Assembly (NCBI GenBank): GCA_003243425.1
Contig: QFQP01000003.1
Span: 124,001-188,000 of the forward strand
Source: Archangium gephyra
GTDB taxonomy: Bacteria; Myxococcota; Myxococcia; Myxococcales; Myxococcaceae
DNA length: 64,000 nt
Direction: 5' to 3'
Of this stretch, positions 8,076 through 15,178 are shown piece after piece; the stretch's first letter is position 1; every line of letters starts with the position of its first letter. A model generated the notes under the pieces. That model saw only the letters and a program-made list of their open reading frames with translations. It was not told the DNA's origin and searched no databases. The translations under genes were made by a program, and so were the position numbers.

Positions 8076-8735
8076 TCAGGCGATGAGAATCGGCCAGTCG
8101 TTGCGCCGCGCATGCGCGACGAGGCCATTGCTGCTGTCGGCCGGGGTGACGACCAGCGGCCGCTTCGCGAAGGTCAACATGTCGAGGTCGAGCTCGCCGT
8201 TGCCGACCGCGAGGCCCGGCGTGAGCGACGCGCGTTGCAGCCACGTCACCTTGCCTTCGCCACACGGCACCGGCTGATGCACCGTGCCGCTCAACCGGCC
8301 GTCGACGACGTCGCAGCGCACGCCGATCACCTGTGAGAGCGGCACCCCGAGCGCTTCGGCCCCCGGCACCACCACCCACCACGGCGACGCACTGCAGATC
8401 CACACCGGGTGCGCCGACAGCTTCGCCAGCAACGGCCGTACGAAGGGGAAGATGCGCCCCGCGAACCGCTCCTTGAAGAAGCGCCGCGTGTGCTCGAGCA
8501 CCTCGTCTTCACGGAGGCCGGCCATCACCTCGACGGCCCAGCCATACGCGCGCGCGTGCGACTGCGAGAGCAACGCCTCGTAGGTCTCGTACTTCGCGTC
8601 GATGAAGTGCTGATGAATGGCCCAGCGCAGGAAGTCTTCGCCGACGTCACCGCGCCACAACGTGCCGTCCGCGTCGAACACCACCGGGGCACCGGGCGAG
8701 AGCGTTTCCAGAAGGCGCGTGAGGACCACGTTCAT
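8076..8735 (-). CDS. HAD-family phosphatase (phosphoserine-phosphatase-like)
   Basis: This is a 219-residue HAD hydrolase of the SerB/PSPase type. Motif I is FDADGTLW with nucleophile Asp21 and Asp23. A helical cap follows at about 30-115, motif II is in CSASPWW, a lysine lies in GEGKVTW, and motif IV is GNGELDLDML. Such enzymes dephosphorylate small phosphomonoesters in the cytoplasm; the substrate is not predictable. The ATG at 8735 is 37 bp from the divergent lipoprotein gene. Confidence 0.8.
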   Translation of the reverse strand: MNVVLTRLLETLSPGAPVVFDADGTLWRGDVGEDFLRWAIHQHFIDAKYETYEALLSQSHARAYGWAVEVMAGLREDEVLEHTRRFFKERFAGRIFPFVRPLLAKLSAHPVWICSASPWWVVVPGAEALGVPLSQVIGVRCDVVDGRLSGTVHQPVPCGEGKVTWLQRASLTPGLAVGNGELDLDMLTFAKRPLVVTPADSSNGLVAHARRNDWPILIA

Positions 8736-8772
8736 GCGCGGCTACATACATCGCGCTACGGTCTGAAGCGTG

Positions 8773-9225
8773 ATGCGCGCACTCGTGTTGACGACCTTGA
8801 TGTTGGTGGGTTGCTCCGAATCGCAGCCCTGCCGGAACTGCCCCTCGGTCCAGGGCACCTACGCGATGACCTGGGCCGACGCAGGCGGCCTCACCGACGG
8901 CGATGGCGGCGTGGTGACCGGCACCTGCACCTTCGAAGGCCCGCGCCCCGCGACGCTGACGCTCACCCACAAAGACTCCAACGTGACCACGGTGATCGAC
9001 GACGCGCCCATCGGCGGCACGCTGTACGACACCTACGATCTGGCGCTCAGCGGCGGAGGCGACGGCGTCACCTACAAGCTGCGGGCGCTCTCGATTCCGG
9101 AAGGTGGCGGGAGCGACGCGGGCATGTCGCTGCGCGGCTCACTCACCAGCGGTCGCGTCGACTCGGCGTCGGGCGAGTACTGCGAGACCTCAGACAGTTT
9201 TACGGCCCAGCGCATTTCGCGCTGA
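8773..9225 (+). CDS. Small lipoprotein of unknown function
   Basis: This is a 150-residue lipoprotein. A short signal peptide (MRALVLTTLMLVGC) carries a lipobox with the acylated cysteine at about residue 14. The mature part has CRNC, a TYAMTW strand and repeated beta-rich segments, suggesting a small beta-sandwich or lipocalin-like fold. The ATG at 8773 is preferred to the GTG one codon earlier. No family is recognised. Confidence 0.65.
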   Translation: MRALVLTTLMLVGCSESQPCRNCPSVQGTYAMTWADAGGLTDGDGGVVTGTCTFEGPRPATLTLTHKDSNVTTVIDDAPIGGTLYDTYDLALSGGGDGVTYKLRALSIPEGGGSDAGMSLRGSLTSGRVDSASGEYCETSDSFTAQRISR

Positions 9226-9230
9226 GCCGT
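9202..9230. terminator. Hairpin at the end of the lipoprotein gene
   Basis: ACGGC-CAGCGC (9202-9213) pairs with GCGCTG-GCCGT (9219-9230), leaving a five-base loop and one unpaired base on each side. It overlaps the stop codon of the lipoprotein gene and lies just before the convergent 40-residue gene. There is no clear T run on either side, so termination is plausible but not certain. Confidence 0.45.
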
Positions 9231-9242
9231 AGGTGAAGCGAC

Positions 9243-9365
9243 TTACTTCTTCTTCTTGCCGGCGGTGGCCGCCTTGGCGGCGACCTTCTTGCGCTCGGCG
9301 CGCTTCTTCCACTTCAGACGGATCTTGCTGCGAACGCGGCGGTGCTTCGACTTGCTGTTGGCCAT
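9243..9365 (-). CDS. 40-residue, highly basic protein
   Basis: A longer frame exists to 9431, but the start at 9365 has a strong Shine-Dalgarno sequence, AAGGAG at 9376-9371 five bases upstream, and gives a protein beginning MANSKSKHRRVRSKIRLK. More than half of the residues are Lys, Arg or His, and the end is AATAGKKKK. This is the size and charge of small ribosome-associated or nucleic-acid-binding proteins; a distant likeness to the AURKAIP1/COX24-type small proteins is possible but unproven. It lies just downstream of the P1-peptidase gene on the same strand and could be co-transcribed with it. Confidence 0.6.
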   Translation of the reverse strand: MANSKSKHRRVRSKIRLKWKKRAERKKVAAKAATAGKKKK

Positions 9366-9427
9366 GATGGCTCCTTGATGAAAAACGAAGGTGGCGTGGC
9401 CTAGCAGATGATCTGACGCGAAGTCAT

Positions 9428-10708
9428 TCACTCATCGTCAGGCGGCGGTCGCGTGGGGAACGGCATGCCCTCCGCGCTCCGCACCGAGGTGGGCGGCGCT
9501 TCGTCGAGGTTGAAGCCCAGCTGCGTCTCGACCGGCAGGTCTTCGGTCGCCGGCACCGCGGGTTGATCAGGCCGCAACTTCACGCTGGCGAAGATGGGCC
9601 GCGTGGCGTCGACGAAGCGGCGCACCTCGTCGAGCGGCAGCGCGGGGACGATGTGACCGTGCGCGCCCGCCATCTCGGTGGCGGCGCACATGGAGTTGAG
9701 GATCGCCTCCTCGGTGGCCTCCATCACCGCCTCGTAGAGCGGGTCGAGGCGCGCATCGAGCAGCAGCTTCATCTTGTAGACCATCTTGTTGGTGCGCCTC
9801 GGCACCACGTTGGCGGTCGAGAAGCCGACGACGATCTCACCCGAGCCGTGCGCGGCGTACGAGCCGACGCGCCCGATGCCGAGCGAGACCCGCTTGCAGA
9901 GTCGATTGAGCTGATGCGGCAGCAACGGCGCGTCGGTGGCCACCACCGCGATGATCGAGCCGTAGCTCATCACCCGGCGCGGCATGCCGCGGAACTTCTC
10001 GGCGAGCACTTCGCCCACGGGCATGCCCGCCACGCGGAGGTTGTGCATCTTTCCGAAGTTGCTCATCACCAGCACACCGAGCGTGTAGCCGCCGTGAACC
10101 GGGGGCAGCTTGCGCGAGCTCGTACCGATGCCTGCCTTGAAGTCGCAGGTGATCATGCCGGTGCCGCCGCCCACGGCGCCTTCCTGCACGAGGCCGGTCT
10201 TGGCGCGCTTGAGCGCCTCGCGCACGTGCTCTTCCTTCACGTGCCGGCCGGCGATGTCGTTGAGGTAGCTGTCGTCGCACTCGCCGACGACGGGAATGAT
10301 GACGTCGTGTTCGTCGCCGATGCCGGGGTGCTTCTCGACCATGGTGCGCGCGAGCGCGTCACTCACCGCGCCCACGGCCATGGTGTTGGTGAGCATGATG
10401 GGCGTCTCGAGCAGCCCCCACTCGACGACCTGCGTCAGCCCACTCACCTCGCCTGCGCCGTTGAGCACGAAGGCACCGCCGGCGAGGCGGTCCATGAAGA
10501 TGTTGCCGTCGTTGGGAATGATGGCGGTGACGCCGGTGCGCACCGGCCCCTTGCCGGGGATCAGCGGGCCGGGCGCGCCTTGAATGATCGTCGAGTGCCC
10601 GACCAGCACCCCTTCGACGTCGGTGATGGCGTTGAACTTGCCGGGCTTGAAGCGCCCGAGCGGCAGGTCCAACTCACGAGCACGAACGCGTTTTTCAGGC
10701 GACACCAT
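9428..10708 (-). CDS. P1-family self-processing peptidase (DmpA-like)
   Basis: This 426-residue protein belongs to the P1 (DmpA/BapA/NylC) family of N-terminal-nucleophile aminopeptidases. The sequence VSYxS-like MSYGSIIAVVATDAPL places the cleavage and nucleophile pair Gly250-Ser251 at almost the same position as in DmpA. Family blocks ITDVEGVLVGH near the N-terminus and GGTGMITCDFKAGIGTSSR are present. These enzymes cleave themselves before the serine and then release N-terminal residues, or hydrolyse beta-peptides or D-amino-acid amides. There is no signal peptide from the chosen ATG at 10708; a TTG-type extension to 10741 adds an unlikely N-terminus. Confidence 0.88.
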   Translation of the reverse strand: MVSPEKRVRARELDLPLGRFKPGKFNAITDVEGVLVGHSTIIQGAPGPLIPGKGPVRTGVTAIIPNDGNIFMDRLAGGAFVLNGAGEVSGLTQVVEWGLLETPIMLTNTMAVGAVSDALARTMVEKHPGIGDEHDVIIPVVGECDDSYLNDIAGRHVKEEHVREALKRAKTGLVQEGAVGGGTGMITCDFKAGIGTSSRKLPPVHGGYTLGVLVMSNFGKMHNLRVAGMPVGEVLAEKFRGMPRRVMSYGSIIAVVATDAPLLPHQLNRLCKRVSLGIGRVGSYAAHGSGEIVVGFSTANVVPRRTNKMVYKMKLLLDARLDPLYEAVMEATEEAILNSMCAATEMAGAHGHIVPALPLDEVRRFVDATRPIFASVKLRPDQPAVPATEDLPVETQLGFNLDEAPPTSVRSAEGMPFPTRPPPDDE

Positions 10709-10761
10709 GTGCCCGACTGTAACCGTTGCAGAACAAAACAAAGGCTCTATGACTGAGGTGC

Positions 10762-12231
10762 ATGCGCATCAGCATCGGGGTCATCGGGGCGTTGTTGCTG
10801 TCGAACTGCGGGGCCGCGGAGCCGGGGCCGAAGACGGTCAACGGCGTGGTGCTGCCGGTGGGTGACGGAGAGCAGCTCGTGCACTGGAAGAACGTGCCCG
10901 TTGCGCTCGTCACCTGGCCGCTGGCGTCGACGGACGTGCAGAACACCATCGGCCAGGTCGGCATCAGCTACGAGCTGACGGACGAAGCGCGTCAGCGTGG
11001 TGCCGGCATTGCGCTGCGCCTCGAAGGGGCCGACCAGGAGCACTTCGAGGGCGAGTGGGAGACCGCCGCGGGCGGTCAGATCTTCGGCCAGCTCCGCTGT
11101 CGACCGAAGCGCGCGGGCGCCCTCGAGGCCACGCTCGTCGCCGTGGCCGAGGGCCGCGAGTACCGCGCCAGGGTGCGCTGCGACGCGGTCACCGACTACG
11201 CGATGTTCCTCCAGCAGGAGCCCGCCTGCCTGAGCGGCGACAAGGTCTCCATCAAGTCCGGGCAGCGCTACGACCCGACCACCGGCGCGCTCGAGACCGC
11301 ACCGCAGACCTGCCGCAACCGCTTCGCCAGCGCTGACGGCCGCGTGCGCTACGAGGTCGACAACGGCCAGGCCTACCGCGTGACGCTCGGCGCGGGCCGC
11401 GAGCCCATCTTGTCGCCGGCCGAGCAGGCCATGCTGCGCAACTTCGGTGTGGTGCTGGTGTCCCCCGACGGCAACACCGTCGTGTTCGGCGACATGAGCG
11501 GCCTCTACGTGAAGCGCGACGGGCCGCTGACGGTGCTCGACGCGTGGGGCGGCACGCGCATGGGCAGCCGCAACGCCCTCGCCTTCTCGGCCGACAGCAC
11601 GAAGCTGGTGGTGCGCGGCACGCTCTTCGGCGAGAGCGCCTACCTGCAGGCCAACTTCCGCGTGGTGGATCTCGTGACGGGCGAGAACACCCGCCTCATC
11701 CCCACCGCGCTGAGCGCCGCGCTGCCCGCCCACGGCAACCGCTTCGCCACCAACGGCGACCTGACGAAGTTCCTCTGGGGCCTCGCGCAGAACGGCGAGC
11801 TGCAGCTGCACCTCGTCGACACGGTGGCGGGCACGCAGGTGCGCGTCTTCGACGACGCCATGACGCACGTGACGACGCTGCCGGGCCGCGCGGCGAAGGT
11901 CACGCCCATCACGCTCGCCAGCGAACTCACGGCGACGCCTGACGGGCGCTACGCCGCCATGGCGCTCAACGCCTACACCGGGTCCGACTACTACGCGGGG
12001 AAGAAGGGCGCGTACGTGCGCGATCTCGTCGAGGGGAAGACGTGGTCGGTGGGCCTGCTGCCCGACGGCTCGTGGCTGTCGGGCGACGGCTGGGGCTACG
12101 AGGCGCGGCTGGAGCTCACCGACGACGGGCAGAACGTGCTGTGGGCGGTCAGCTGGTCCACCGGCGGCACCGGCGGCTCGTACTTCACGGTGAACGTGCT
12201 GGTGCCGCGTCGCATGTGGCAACCACTCTGA
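10762..12231 (+). CDS. Lipoprotein with beta-propeller-like repeats
   Basis: This is a 489-residue protein with signal MRISIGVIGALLLSNCG and a lipobox cysteine at residue 16. The body is beta-rich. From about residue 230 it has repeated WD40/TolB-like strands (VVLVSPDGNTVVFGDM, then ALAFSADSTKLVV, then LTDDGQNVLWAV), as in periplasmic propellers that contact other proteins or ligands. The stop is three bases before the convergent gene. The specific role is unknown. Confidence 0.65.
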   Translation: MRISIGVIGALLLSNCGAAEPGPKTVNGVVLPVGDGEQLVHWKNVPVALVTWPLASTDVQNTIGQVGISYELTDEARQRGAGIALRLEGADQEHFEGEWETAAGGQIFGQLRCRPKRAGALEATLVAVAEGREYRARVRCDAVTDYAMFLQQEPACLSGDKVSIKSGQRYDPTTGALETAPQTCRNRFASADGRVRYEVDNGQAYRVTLGAGREPILSPAEQAMLRNFGVVLVSPDGNTVVFGDMSGLYVKRDGPLTVLDAWGGTRMGSRNALAFSADSTKLVVRGTLFGESAYLQANFRVVDLVTGENTRLIPTALSAALPAHGNRFATNGDLTKFLWGLAQNGELQLHLVDTVAGTQVRVFDDAMTHVTTLPGRAAKVTPITLASELTATPDGRYAAMALNAYTGSDYYAGKKGAYVRDLVEGKTWSVGLLPDGSWLSGDGWGYEARLELTDDGQNVLWAVSWSTGGTGGSYFTVNVLVPRRMWQPL

Positions 12232-12234
12232 GCG

Positions 12235-12915
12235 TCACGTCGGCGCAGACACCGGAGGCGTGGCCGCGGGCTTCTTCACCGGCGCGTCGGTGGCGAACAA
12301 CTGCGAATACGCGCCGACGAGGCCATCCTTCTCAGCGAGTCGAACCTGCAATTTCAGCTTCGACAACGCGGCACGGGTCTGACGATCGAAGCCCTCGCGA
12401 ACGCCACGCGCCCGCGACGCGGCCTCGGCGCTCGCTTTCACCCGCAGCTCGGCGGCGATGACCGCGTCATTGGCTTTCGACAGCGCTTTGACCGCCGCCA
12501 GTACGCCAGCGCTCTGCCCCTTCTTCGCGGCAATGGCCTTCACGAGCTTCGCGACGACCTTCGTCTGCTCACCGTGACCAAGCCGCAACACCTCCGACGG
12601 TGACGGTGCACCGAAGGGCTTGAACGAGCTGGCCTTCGCCGGAGCGCCAGCCTCGATCAACTTGCGATCGAGCACGCGCACCGCTTCGTCACGCTCGGCG
12701 TCTGCTTCTGAAAGCGCATCGCGGACGAGGTCCTCCTTGAGCGACGCGGCCTCGGCAGCCTTCGCGGCGGCGTTGAAGCGACTCCACTCCGTCAGAAAGG
12801 CCTTCACTTCCTTGCTGATGGGCGCGTGTCGCGACGCGACGAAGTTGGCCTTCACCTGCTCACCGGTCTCAACCACGTGTTTGACGCTCTTACCGCTCCC
12901 CACGTACCTCGGCAT
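12235..12915 (-). CDS. Hypothetical helical protein
   Basis: This 226-residue protein is almost all Ala, Glu, Lys, Leu and Val in heptad-like patterns, so it is probably a long helical or coiled-coil bundle (about residues 30-205). There is no signal peptide. The tail is KKPAATPPVSAPT. The architecture and the Pro/Ala/Thr end resemble those of the gene at 55,953-56,678, although no clear sequence alignment is seen by eye. No family is recognised. About 240 bp without a convincing gene separate its start from the ATPase gene. Confidence 0.6.
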   Translation of the reverse strand: MPRYVGSGKSVKHVVETGEQVKANFVASRHAPISKEVKAFLTEWSRFNAAAKAAEAASLKEDLVRDALSEADAERDEAVRVLDRKLIEAGAPAKASSFKPFGAPSPSEVLRLGHGEQTKVVAKLVKAIAAKKGQSAGVLAAVKALSKANDAVIAAELRVKASAEAASRARGVREGFDRQTRAALSKLKLQVRLAEKDGLVGAYSQLFATDAPVKKPAATPPVSAPT

Positions 12916-13155
12916 GACTGCCTCCTGTTGGTTGGACTGCGGTTCGCGAGCCTAGCGATGGCGGCGGCGACTGCACGCAGGTTCGAATGCAGCGGCCGCA
13001 TTCAGGGGTACCGCGGTGCGGAGGGCCGAAGGCAGGCGTCGCAATCGTGGGTCCGCAGGGTCACGACGTCGAATGCAGCGCATGATCCCGGGGGTCGCGG
13101 CGGTGGTGGGGCTGGTGGTGTTCGGTGCCCAGCGTGCAGACGCGTGCACCGCTGA

Positions 13156-14454
13156 ATGTTTGCGCGGCATCATTCGATGATTCACTCTCGACGCGTGACT
13201 GCATCACTCCGCATCAACAAGATCCGCCTCAGCAACTACCGCTGCTTCGAGCGCTTAGAAGTTCCGCTCGACGAAACGATGACGGTGCTGCACGCAGACA
13301 ACGGCGGAGGGAAGACGGCGCTGCTCAGCGGAATCGCCGTCGCCCTGGGGACCGCGGTCTTCGAAAAGTCCGGAAACATCCGACCGAGCGACGTTCGCTC
13401 GATAATTCCGGACGAAACCCTCACCGCGGTCTCCAGCTACCCCTGCCGCGTCGAGGCGGAAGGATCGTTCGACGGCACCGAGCTCAGCTGGGCGCGAGAA
13501 ATCGCGCGTCCTGGAAAGCGAACATCGAATGCCGAGGCGAAGAAAGTGCGCGCGCTCATAGATAAGCGATGGACCGAGCCGAACGGGACGTTGCCGATCG
13601 TTGGTTTCTACGGCACGCAGCGCCTCTGGGGCGTCGTAAAGGGCACTGCCGGGAAGCTGGGCCAGTCGCATCGCGAAGACGCGTACGTCGACGCGCTCGA
13701 CCCGCGGTCAAAGGAAAAGCAGCTTCTCGACTGGCTGGTCCGGGCTGGCTTCGCGAAGCTGCAGTTCAAGTCCGAGCCGGCTGAGTTCTCTGCGGTCGAA
13801 CTGGCTCTTCGAACAGCACTCCGCCACCCGAGTGACGAAGGGGAGTTCGTCATCGAGGCGATCGACCTCGATGTGTCATCCGTGGAGCCAGTCTTCCGAA
13901 CGGCAAGCGGCCGGAGAATTAGGTGGTCGCAACTTTCAGATGGCGAACACGTCTTCGCCGGTCTCGTCGCGGACCTCGCGCGCCGATGTGTAACGCTCAA
14001 CCCTCATCTCGGAGCGAACGCGGTCCTCGGCACGTCGGGCGTCGTCCTCATCGATGAAGTGGATCTGCACCTCCACCCGAGATGGCAACGCGTAGTGCTT
14101 TCGCGCTTGCGCACCGCTTTTCCTGAAATCCAGTTCGTCGTCTCGACCCACTCTCCTCAAGTCTTGTCGAGCGTGGAAAACCACCAGGTTCGCACCCTCG
14201 TTCGAGGAGCGCTGAGCACGTCAGCCCCGGTGCATGGCCGAGATTCAAACTCGATCCTTGTCGAGGCGTTTCGTACGGCCCCACGGCCGGACTCGCAAAT
14301 CTCCAAGATTGCCAGCGACCTCGAGCAGGCTGTCGAAGACGATCGAATCGCCGACGCCAAGGCTCTGCTGGAAGAGTTGCGGCAAGAATGGGGAGACCTC
14401 GCACCGGAGGTGATCCGAGCTGAGCGTCTTCTGCGCGCCTCCGAGGCCTTGTGA
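13156..14454 (+). CDS. ptuA: AAA/OLD-like ATPase, PtuA-like (Septu defence)
   Basis: This is an ATPase of up to 432 residues in the RecF/SMC-like class. The N-terminal strand pair INKIRLSNYRCFERLEV leads to Walker A NGGGKTALLSG (about 48-58), a signature-like LSDGEHVFAGL, Walker B GVVLIDEVDLHLHP (about 295-308) and the switch histidine in STHSPQVLSS. In Septu systems such an ATPase forms a complex with an HNH nuclease (PtuB) that degrades nucleic acid on phage infection. The next gene starts in a GTGA overlap and is an HNH protein, which supports the assignment. Starts at 13177 or 13195 are also possible. The pair looks less G+C-rich than its neighbours, suggesting transfer. No reverse transcriptase is adjacent, so it is not a retron type. 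Confidence 0.75.
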   Translation: MFARHHSMIHSRRVTASLRINKIRLSNYRCFERLEVPLDETMTVLHADNGGGKTALLSGIAVALGTAVFEKSGNIRPSDVRSIIPDETLTAVSSYPCRVEAEGSFDGTELSWAREIARPGKRTSNAEAKKVRALIDKRWTEPNGTLPIVGFYGTQRLWGVVKGTAGKLGQSHREDAYVDALDPRSKEKQLLDWLVRAGFAKLQFKSEPAEFSAVELALRTALRHPSDEGEFVIEAIDLDVSSVEPVFRTASGRRIRWSQLSDGEHVFAGLVADLARRCVTLNPHLGANAVLGTSGVVLIDEVDLHLHPRWQRVVLSRLRTAFPEIQFVVSTHSPQVLSSVENHQVRTLVRGALSTSAPVHGRDSNSILVEAFRTAPRPDSQISKIASDLEQAVEDDRIADAKALLEELRQEWGDLAPEVIRAERLLRASEAL

Positions 14455-15170
14455 GACACATTCAGAAGAGAACACCACCAAACACAGCTATCCGTGGAGG
14501 AAACTGGCAGGCAGCACAGGCTCAGCTGTCAGCAGACCTTGCGCAGCGGCCGGTTGGTCCCCAACAGAACGAACGAGCCAGAACCGAGTTCAACGACCGT
14601 TTCTCGGCAAATGCACGCGCAATCGCAGAACAGACACTCACACGTGAACAACACAACCTCTGTGTTTTCTGCGAGCGGCGCGTCGCGAGCAACGCTCGCG
14701 ATCCACGAGCGAAGATTCGTTTTGCTCACTGGAAACCCGTGAAACATGCACCGGCGCAGGCGCTCGATTGGTGGAACATATTCGCGTCGTGCTCTGACGC
14801 AGTGACCTGCGACATCCATCAGGGGGACCAAGACCCGAACTTCATCTCGCCCGCGCATGCCGACTGGGCGCGCTACTTGGACTTCGACACTCACTTGGGC
14901 GTGATGTCTGCGCGCGCGAATGCTCCGTCTTCGTTCATTCAGGCCATGGCGACACCGGGCCATTGGAATCTCAACGAACAAGCTCTTCAACGTGCGCGAG
15001 CCGAGGTGATGCGCACCGAACGAGAGATAGTCGTCCGAGAACGAGCAACTCAGCGACGCCCAACAGCGGAAGTCTTGAGGGAGCGCATCGCCGTTCATCA
15101 GAGCGATCCGCAGCCCTTTCAAACGGCGGTCCTGTCGTTTCTTCGCGGCTGGCTCACGCGACAGCCCTAG
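14451..15170 (+). CDS. ptuB: HNH endonuclease, PtuB-like (Septu defence)
   Basis: This is a 239-residue protein with an HNH-type zinc nuclease core: CVFCERR (about residues 71-77), then IRFAHWKP with the putative catalytic histidine, then ALDWWNIFASC and CDIHQGD. The order and spacing match the PtuB/HNH proteins paired with ATPases, although the last motif is CD rather than the usual CN. The C-terminal part is helical. The GTG start overlaps the ATPase stop by four bases, so the two are translationally coupled. Plain HNH restriction is the alternative, but the partner gene argues for Septu. Confidence 0.72.
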   Translation: MRHIQKRTPPNTAIRGGNWQAAQAQLSADLAQRPVGPQQNERARTEFNDRFSANARAIAEQTLTREQHNLCVFCERRVASNARDPRAKIRFAHWKPVKHAPAQALDWWNIFASCSDAVTCDIHQGDQDPNFISPAHADWARYLDFDTHLGVMSARANAPSSFIQAMATPGHWNLNEQALQRARAEVMRTEREIVVRERATQRRPTAEVLRERIAVHQSDPQPFQTAVLSFLRGWLTRQP

Positions 15171-15178
15171 CGAACCGG

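Noticed and set aside
8409..9236. A 275-residue plus-strand frame
   Set aside because: It overlaps the HAD phosphatase and the lipoprotein gene in other frames, and its Arg/His/Asp-rich sequence is not protein-like.
9563..10756. A 397-residue plus-strand frame
   Set aside because: It lies opposite the P1 peptidase, whose motifs are clear; the His/Glu/Arg composition is that of a reverse-frame shadow.
10747..12222. A 491-residue minus-strand frame
   Set aside because: The plus-strand lipoprotein at 10762-12231 has a signal peptide and propeller repeats, so this frame is a shadow.
12916..13155. Possible retron RNA or reverse transcriptase before the Septu-like pair
   Set aside because: Only about 240 bp lie here, with no reverse-transcriptase frame and no inverted-repeat msr-msd structure, so the pair is not a retron type.
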